Positions 4,825 to 9,554 of a DNA stretch of 9,554 bases are shown one piece after another. The notes beneath the pieces were generated by a model. The model saw only the letters and a list, made by a program, of their open reading frames with translations. It ran no database searches and was not told where the DNA came from. A program made the position numbers and the translations under genes. The stretch comes from Gammaproteobacteria bacterium (GTDB lineage Bacteria; Pseudomonadota; Gammaproteobacteria; Methylococcales; UBA2780), in contig QNFJ01000072.1 in the NCBI GenBank assembly GCA_003646305.1, positions 1 through 9,554 of the forward strand, written 5' to 3'. Positions within the stretch are counted from its first letter, which is position 1; every line of letters begins with the position of its first letter.

Positions 4825-7278
4825 ATGAGTTTGAAAAAATTTTTCTCTTCGTTGGTGGTGATAATAGCCTTGCTCATCGCTCTGGCAACGGCAGGTGTCC
4901 TGGTTTTTCTTGGCCAGCAGAGCCAGGCGGAGTCTCAGTTGAGACTAAAAATGACTGCACAAAGTCTTGCGGATGGGCTGTCGGCCATTGTTACGCATGT
5001 AGACCATGTGATGAGTGGCATTGCAAAGGAAGAGGGGTTGGCGGAACTATTGGGTTCTGGTGATGGCGCATTGTTGGAAGAGCAGGAAAAGAGATACTCA
5101 GCCCTTTTATTGAGTGCGAACAAAGTCGCTTTGCTTCCACGTGGTTTTTCCGATGCGGAGTTTACCTCCCAGCCGGGGATCGGCTTTGCTGATCTGGAGT
5201 TAGTTCACCGTGCAGAATTAGGTGGCAAGCCTCTTTCGCCAGGTTTTTTTGGGGTGGTGGGCTCCCAAAATGCACATATGGGGATGGCAAAGGCGATAAA
5301 GCTGAATGATAAAGTAGTAGGTGTTTTGTATGTGAGCTATTCGCCGTCAATTTTTCAGAAGATATTTTCTCGCTCAGCTAAGAAAGGCGAGCTGATAACC
5401 CTTAAGCAAGGTAAATTAGTTTTAGCAACTGCTGGAGATGCTTCCCGTTCGAAAGAAGAATCAGATGGAGAGGTGCCTGTTGCTTCGACCGACTGGGCTG
5501 TCGACTATCGTCTGTCTGAGCGCTCTTTGATGGCGAAGGCTTTTCAGGAGTGGGTGGCGATACCTGCATTCGCAGGTATTACAATTTTATTGGTGGGGCT
5601 GGTTGTGTTTTTGAGGGCAAGGCAGCTTGCTGAATGGACACGACTCGATCAGGTGACGATCATTCGTTTGGTAGAGGCTCTGCTTGAGGGCTCGTTTGTT
5701 AGAGGCAGCTATCCAGTCAATCTTGTAAATTTCCAGGGGACAATTGACAGTATCCTCGCTTTTCAGAGAAAAGAGAGAGGTAGTGTTAATTCGGTTGCGA
5801 AATCGACAGCGGTGGAGGAGCAGTCCGATGAAGATTCGTTGGTACCCGCTAACCTGTTATATATGAATAACGGCATTGAACTGGAGGCAGAGGGAGTGGA
5901 CGATACAAAAGTCCCTCAATCAATTTTTCGAGCATACGATATTCGAGGTGTTGTCGAAAAAACGTTAACGACAGAGCTGGTTTATGATATTGGTCGTGCG
6001 CTGGGTAGTGAGGCTTATGAGGCAGGTCAACAGACAGTTATTATTGCGCGCGATGGACGATTATCAAGTCCAGAGCTGAGCCAGTCGCTTGCAAAAGGGT
6101 TGCAGGATAGCGGCCGTGATGTGATTGACCTAGGCATGGTGCCAACACCTGTGCTTTATTTCGCAACGCACTATTTGGGGAGCAATTCAGGAGTAATGAT
6201 CACCGGAAGCCATAATCCACCAGACTATAATGGTCTAAAAATGGTAATTGATGGCGAAACGCTTTCAGGTGAAAGGATAGGAGAGCTCCGTGAAAGGATA
6301 ATTAATGGGGATCTTTTAAGTGGTAATGGTAGTTATGAAACGCGCGATATTGCCGCGGATTACATCAGCACTATCACTGGAGATGTCCATTTAGGTCAGC
6401 CAATGAAGATTGTTGTCGACTGTGGAAACGGTGTGGCTGGTGAATTTGTGCCAACGCTGTTCAAGACGATGGGTTGCGAGGTTGTTGAGTTATATTGTGA
6501 TGTCGATGGGTCTTTTCCAAATCACCATCCAGACCCGAGTAAGCCGGAGAATCTTGAGGTGCTTATTAAAAGAGTCCGTGAGGAAGAGGCGGATCTTGGG
6601 CTGGCTTTTGATGGTGATGGCGATCGGCTGGGTCTTGTCGATTCAAAGGGAACTGTTATTTGGCCAGATCGCCAGATGATGCTGTTTTCAGCCGATGTCT
6701 TATCAAGACAGCCCGGTGCGGATATCATTTTTGATGTGAAATGCACTCGTAATCTGGCGACTGAAATTGTAAAGCACGGTGGGCGCCCCATTATGTGGAA
6801 GACTGGGCACTCACTGATCAAAGCTAAAATCAAAGAGACGGGTGCGATGCTGGCTGGTGAGATGAGTGGGCACATCTTTTTCAAAGAACGTTGGTATGGT
6901 TTTGATGATGGGCTTTATGCCGGTGCTCGGATGATTGAAATTATTTCGGCAGACAGCCGGAGTAGTCAGGAAATTTTTGCAGCGCTTCCCGATAGTATTA
7001 ACACGCCTGAATTGACGGTCTCACTGCAAGAGGGTGAGAATTTCAAATTCATTGATGCAATTTTATCTGTGGCGAAATTCCCGAATGCCAGCGTCAACAC
7101 AATCGATGGTTTGCGTGTTGATTTTTCTGAGGGGTGGGGGCTGGTTAGAGCCTCCAATACAACGCCCTCTCTGGTTATGCGGTTTGAGGCAGACACACGT
7201 GCGTCGCTGCTAGAGATCCAGGATCAATTTAGAGAACTTATGAAGAAAGTTAAACCAGATATTGACTTGCCATTTTAA
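4825..7278 (+). CDS. algC: Membrane-anchored phosphomannomutase/phosphoglucomutase, AlgC type
   Basis: This 817-residue protein has an enzyme half that interconverts hexose 6- and 1-phosphates (mannose and glucose), supplying GDP-mannose and nucleotide-glucose for surface polysaccharides. That half (about 363-817) starts SIFRAYDIRGVV and has all active-site loops: TGSHNP with phosphorylated Ser462, the metal loop DGDGDR (596-601), the sugar-recognition loop GEMSGH (678-683) and the phosphate loop RASNTTPS (775-782). The C-terminus DIDLPF is AlgC-like. The N-terminal half is extra: a membrane helix at about 7-29, a putative periplasmic region of about 215 residues, a second helix at about 245-264, then a linker. 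The region MGMAKAIKLNDKVVGVLYV recalls Cache-type sensor folds (inference). Long AlgC forms are annotated in pseudomonads. The ATG at 4825 has only a weak, distant AGGCGG. A later Met347 would give an enzyme-only form but has no ribosome site. Confidence 0.93.
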   Translation: MSLKKFFSSLVVIIALLIALATAGVLVFLGQQSQAESQLRLKMTAQSLADGLSAIVTHVDHVMSGIAKEEGLAELLGSGDGALLEEQEKRYSALLLSANKVALLPRGFSDAEFTSQPGIGFADLELVHRAELGGKPLSPGFFGVVGSQNAHMGMAKAIKLNDKVVGVLYVSYSPSIFQKIFSRSAKKGELITLKQGKLVLATAGDASRSKEESDGEVPVASTDWAVDYRLSERSLMAKAFQEWVAIPAFAGITILLVGLVVFLRARQLAEWTRLDQVTIIRLVEALLEGSFVRGSYPVNLVNFQGTIDSILAFQRKERGSVNSVAKSTAVEEQSDEDSLVPANLLYMNNGIELEAEGVDDTKVPQSIFRAYDIRGVVEKTLTTELVYDIGRALGSEAYEAGQQTVIIARDGRLSSPELSQSLAKGLQDSGRDVIDLGMVPTPVLYFATHYLGSNSGVMITGSHNPPDYNGLKMVIDGETLSGERIGELRERIINGDLLSGNGSYETRDIAADYISTITGDVHLGQPMKIVVDCGNGVAGEFVPTLFKTMGCEVVELYCDVDGSFPNHHPDPSKPENLEVLIKRVREEEADLGLAFDGDGDRLGLVDSKGTVIWPDRQMMLFSADVLSRQPGADIIFDVKCTRNLATEIVKHGGRPIMWKTGHSLIKAKIKETGAMLAGEMSGHIFFKERWYGFDDGLYAGARMIEIISADSRSSQEIFAALPDSINTPELTVSLQEGENFKFIDAILSVAKFPNASVNTIDGLRVDFSEGWGLVRASNTTPSLVMRFEADTRASLLEIQDQFRELMKKVKPDIDLPF

Positions 7279-7303
7279 AGGTTACTTATAGGTTAACTGG
7301 ACC

Positions 7304-7333
7304 AAAAAGCGCTCCGCACCGGGGCGTTTTTTG
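7304..7333 (+). terminator. Rho-independent terminator after algC
   Basis: CGCTCCG (7310-7316) pairs with CGGGGCG (7320-7326), including one G-T pair, around a three-base loop. Five A precede the stem and six T follow it. It lies 25 bases after the algC stop, separates algC from argB, and implies that argB has its own promoter. Confidence 0.85.
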
Positions 7334-7395
7334 TTGCTGGCCTTTTATGTGTAAAAATGGACATTATCAGGTAATTATCCCCGACAAAGAAGATT

Positions 7396-8304
7396 ATGAA
7401 TAAGCAGATGATATTAGAGCAGGAATCAGCCAAAGAAATTGCGCATGTTTTAACTGAAGCATTGCCTTATATTCAACGATTCAAAGGTAAAACCGTCGTT
7501 ATCAAATATGGTGGCAACGCAATGACCGATGATGCGCTAAAGAACAGTTTTGCACGTGATATTGTGTTGATGAAATTAGTTGGCATCAATCCTGTTGTGG
7601 TTCACGGCGGGGGGCCACAGATTGGTAATTTACTGGAGAAACTTGGTAAAACAAGCCATTTCGTGGGCGGGATGCGCGTTACCGATAGTGAGACCATGGA
7701 TGTGGTTGAAATGGTGCTCGGTGGGCTGGTTAACAAGGAGATTGTTAGCCTGATTAACCGGCACGGCGGTGCTGCGGTCGGCTTGACAGGGAAAGATGGC
7801 GACCTGATCCATGCACGAAAGATCGAGCTGAAAAGTAACGCGCCTGAAATGAATGCGTCTGAAATGATTGATCTGGGTCATGTGGGCGAGGTCGAGAGTA
7901 TCGATTCATCAGTCGTTGATATGTTGATTCAGAGTAACTTTATTCCAGTGATTGCCCCGATAGGGGTTGGGCGTGACGGTCGTTCTTATAACATTAATGC
8001 AGACCTTGTGGCGGGCAAGATGGCTGAGGTGATGGGTGCTGAGAAGCTAATATTGCTGACTAATACAGCGGGTTTGCTGGATAAGCAAGGCAAGCTTTTA
8101 ACTGGCCTCTCTCTTGATGAGGTTGAGGTTCTTTTTGAAGATGGGACGATCAGTGGCGGGATGATTCCTAAAATTCGTTGCGCTACCGAGGCGCTAATGG
8201 CGGGCGTCCATAGCTCCCATATTATCGATGGCCGTGTTGAACATGCTGTTTTACTTGAGCTGCTGACAGATAAGGGGATCGGGACGCTGCTTCTACGAAA
8301 ATAG
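7396..8304 (+). CDS. argB: Acetylglutamate kinase
   Basis: This 302-residue enzyme phosphorylates N-acetyl-L-glutamate with ATP, the second and usually controlling step of arginine synthesis. Amino-acid kinase fold motifs are in order: VVIKYGGNAM with Lys37, the HGGG loop (70-73), GGMRVT (91-96), the substrate site YNINADLVAGK (198-208), LLTNTAGLLD (220-229), GGMIPKI with Lys259, and DGRVEHA near the C-terminus. The N-terminal helix before the kinase core (about 1-30) and the length near 300 fit the hexameric, arginine-inhibited type known from Pseudomonas, so feedback inhibition is likely (inference). The ATG at 7396 follows AAAGAAG by three bases, a close and weak ribosome site. No convincing promoter is seen in the 62 bases after the algC terminator. 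Its stop lies 2 bp from the stop of the opposing gene. Confidence 0.97.
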   Translation: MNKQMILEQESAKEIAHVLTEALPYIQRFKGKTVVIKYGGNAMTDDALKNSFARDIVLMKLVGINPVVVHGGGPQIGNLLEKLGKTSHFVGGMRVTDSETMDVVEMVLGGLVNKEIVSLINRHGGAAVGLTGKDGDLIHARKIELKSNAPEMNASEMIDLGHVGEVESIDSSVVDMLIQSNFIPVIAPIGVGRDGRSYNINADLVAGKMAEVMGAEKLILLTNTAGLLDKQGKLLTGLSLDEVEVLFEDGTISGGMIPKIRCATEALMAGVHSSHIIDGRVEHAVLLELLTDKGIGTLLLRK

Positions 8305-8306
8305 GC

Positions 8307-9284
8307 TTATTGTTTAGAGGCAATAAAAGCAGGGAATTCGGAAAGAATTGTTTGAACTTTCGGGCTGCTGCAAAGTTCCTGGCCAATATTTGAAAGTTTG
8401 CACTCGGCATCAAGGAACAGCTGTGTCTCTTGTTCATTGCTGCCTACAATCAGGGTGGCTGTCAGGCTTAGGTCCCGATCAACGACGGGTCTCCTCGTCA
8501 TCAAGATAGTTTCTGTCTCGATTTGAAGGGGGGTTGTGGCATGTTGATTAATGTAACGTTTTGTCCATAACCAGGCTTTTCTGCAAACGGAAGGACTCTT
8601 GCACTCAATAACGCTAATTATCGCATGCGGGTCTGCACTATTTTTCAATTTGGAAGGACCTTTCAGCTGCTTTTGGAGCGCGACGAACCGTTGATTGTCC
8701 TTTTTAAACTTACCCATGAGCCGCTCATTTTCTCTTTTGTGCGCGATAATTTTATTCTCGTTTTCTTTAATTTGTCGCCGTGTGGCATTAATTTCATTAA
8801 GTAGTTGTTGGGGAACATTTATTCCATTTCTTTCTAACCCCGCAGCTCTTTTTTGCTGTAATGTAAGTTGTGCTTCCAGGCGGTTTATATTGTCTTGTGT
8901 GAGCCGGCTTAGCAGGTTGAGCGTTTGCTGCCTTCCTTTTAAGGTCATCTGAATTTCATCAGTATTTCGGAATGTGCGGAGAAGAACGCGGTCACTGGCT
9001 AGTTGTTCAGCAATAATTTTCTGTTTCTCCGCGCGAAGTGTTGCGAGCCGTTTCTCCTGTTCTAATTGTCGTTTTGTTTTGGCTGCTTCAATTTTTTCCA
9101 GAGTGATCCCTTTTTCACTTAAACGAGAGCGCCCATATTTCGAGTCAGTGGGTAGGACAATGTCGGAATAATGGACCTTCCCCTGTTCATCAACCCAGCG
9201 GTATAGCTGCTTTGATTGTGCAGTATAAGGTTGAATTGCTAACAGCAGGGCTAGAAGGAGAAATTTATAGTTTGATGGACCCAT
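8307..9284 (-). CDS. Exported DUF4124-domain protein with coiled coil and four-cysteine C-terminal region
   Basis: This 325-residue protein is of unknown function. Residues 1-24 form a signal peptide (Lys7, hydrophobic 8-17, probable cleavage after AQS), so it should be periplasmic. Residues 26-45 match the DUF4124 signature (LYRWVDEQGKVHYSD), common at the N-terminus of exported gammaproteobacterial proteins. Residues about 60-205 are charged, rich in Q, K, R and E and helical, probably a coiled coil. The C-terminal part (about 215-325) holds four cysteines (228, 234, 295, 305) spaced CX5C and CX9C, plausible disulphides in the periplasm; I do not recognise this region. The ATG at 9284 is the only sensible start because it begins the signal peptide, but no good Shine-Dalgarno precedes it. 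The gene is convergent with argB, with no terminator between the stops, and has a good promoter upstream. Confidence 0.88.
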   Translation of the reverse strand: MGPSNYKFLLLALLLAIQPYTAQSKQLYRWVDEQGKVHYSDIVLPTDSKYGRSRLSEKGITLEKIEAAKTKRQLEQEKRLATLRAEKQKIIAEQLASDRVLLRTFRNTDEIQMTLKGRQQTLNLLSRLTQDNINRLEAQLTLQQKRAAGLERNGINVPQQLLNEINATRRQIKENENKIIAHKRENERLMGKFKKDNQRFVALQKQLKGPSKLKNSADPHAIISVIECKSPSVCRKAWLWTKRYINQHATTPLQIETETILMTRRPVVDRDLSLTATLIVGSNEQETQLFLDAECKLSNIGQELCSSPKVQTILSEFPAFIASKQ

Positions 9285-9326
9285 AAGTGCTTGTTGATTT
9301 ATAAAAAACCGGTTTCCGAACTACGA

Positions 9327-9354
9327 AGCATAGCGGTTAATGGCAGTGAGTCAA
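9327..9354 (-). promoter_or_regulatory. Sigma-70 type promoter of the DUF4124 gene
   Basis: On the minus strand, TTGACT (9349-9354, 5 of 6) and TATGCT (9327-9332, 4 of 6) are 16 bases apart. The implied leader is about 35 nt and includes the 10-bp palindrome AAACCGGTTT (9306-9315). Confidence 0.55.
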
Positions 9355-9445
9355 TAAGCGTTGCTTTATCTGAAAAAAGCTGGTGGCTGTTTTTTTAGAA
9401 AACCTAGCTATATTAAAGCACAGAACTTATCTAGAGAGCTTATCG

Positions 9446-9459
9446 ATTGAGGCTTCAAT
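9446..9459. promoter_or_regulatory. Small dyad in the divergent intergenic region
   Basis: ATTGA and TCAAT flank GGCT, a perfect 5-bp inverted repeat 22 bases before the ATG of the last gene. It may be an operator or a leader hairpin. The short size means chance is quite possible. Confidence 0.25.
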
Positions 9460-9481
9460 AGTAATTGGGAACAAACGAAAA

Positions 9482-9554
9482 ATGAAAATTAATAACGGAA
9501 CTCTGAAATCAAAATTTATACTGGTGATCTCCGTCAGTTGTTTAGTCCTTGTTA
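9482..9554 (+). CDS. Start of a membrane protein gene (3' end outside the window)
   Basis: An ATG at 9482 opens a frame that stays open to the window edge (24 codons). It reads MKINNGTLKSKF and then a hydrophobic run ILVISVSCLVLV, the usual layout of a first membrane helix with positive charges on the cytoplasmic side, as in chemoreceptors, sensor kinases and diguanylate cyclases. No domain is visible, so the family cannot be named. The upstream sequence has only an A-rich stretch and GGGAAC 11 bases before the ATG, and no convincing promoter; TATATT at 9409-9414 is a possible -10 without a -35. It is divergent from the DUF4124 gene. Confidence 0.6.
   Translation, partial: MKINNGTLKSKFILVISVSCLVLV

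Noticed and set aside
6410..6884. Frames on both strands inside algC
   Set aside because: They overlap the metal-loop region of the mutase, which is intact in the main frame.
7334..7395. A promoter for argB after the algC terminator
   Set aside because: No hexamer pair with acceptable spacing and match was found, although one is expected because a terminator precedes the gene.
8695..9171. Plus-strand frames opposite the DUF4124 gene
   Set aside because: Serine, phenylalanine and cysteine-rich shadows of a K/Q/E-rich coiled coil on the other strand.
9374..9397. A6-GC-T7 element resembling a terminator
   Set aside because: Only three GC-containing pairs with a mismatch next to them, and it lies between divergent starts where no terminator is needed.
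1..9554. Mobile element, phage, CRISPR, toxin-antitoxin or defence system
   Set aside because: No transposase, integrase, terminal inverted repeats, regularly spaced repeats or defence-type domains are seen. The content is core metabolism and ribosomal proteins.

Overview
The window looks like chromosomal, core-genome DNA from a gammaproteobacterium. The ribosomal proteins L28 and L33, RadC, CoaBC and dUTPase are close to the Escherichia/Pseudomonas forms. The order rpmG-rpmB-radC-coaBC-dut-algC-argB matches, from memory, the order around PA5315-PA5323 of Pseudomonas aeruginosa, with insertions and losses. Base composition is moderate and uniform by eye. I see no insertion sequence, phage gene, tRNA, rRNA or CRISPR array. 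I do not assign a genus.

Left part (1-1783): the 3' portion of a large plus-strand gene for a long, cysteine-free coiled-coil protein with one membrane helix near its C-terminus and an acidic tail. It ends at a strong symmetrical hairpin that can terminate transcription from both sides.

Middle-left (1804-2985, minus strand): rpmG, rpmB and radC. rpmB-rpmG form a tight two-gene unit with its own promoter and a small leader hairpin. radC lies just upstream on the same strand and diverges from coaBC across 88 bp.

Middle and right (3074-8304, plus strand): coaBC (coenzyme A synthesis), dut (dUTP removal, start codon inside coaBC), algC (sugar-phosphate mutase fused to a two-helix membrane and sensor-like N-terminal region) and argB (arginine synthesis). 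A Rho-independent terminator separates algC from argB. The cluster is metabolic housekeeping: CoA, pyrimidine nucleotide hygiene, sugar-nucleotide precursors for surface polysaccharide, and arginine.

Right end: a minus-strand gene for an exported DUF4124-type protein with a long coiled coil and a four-cysteine C-terminal region converges on argB with only 2 bp between stop codons. A 197-bp divergent intergenic region follows, then the first 24 codons of a plus-strand gene with a membrane-type N-terminus.

No clearly new biological system is visible. The best leads are the coiled-coil membrane protein, the membrane-fused AlgC, and the DUF4124 protein with an uncharacterised C-terminal region.
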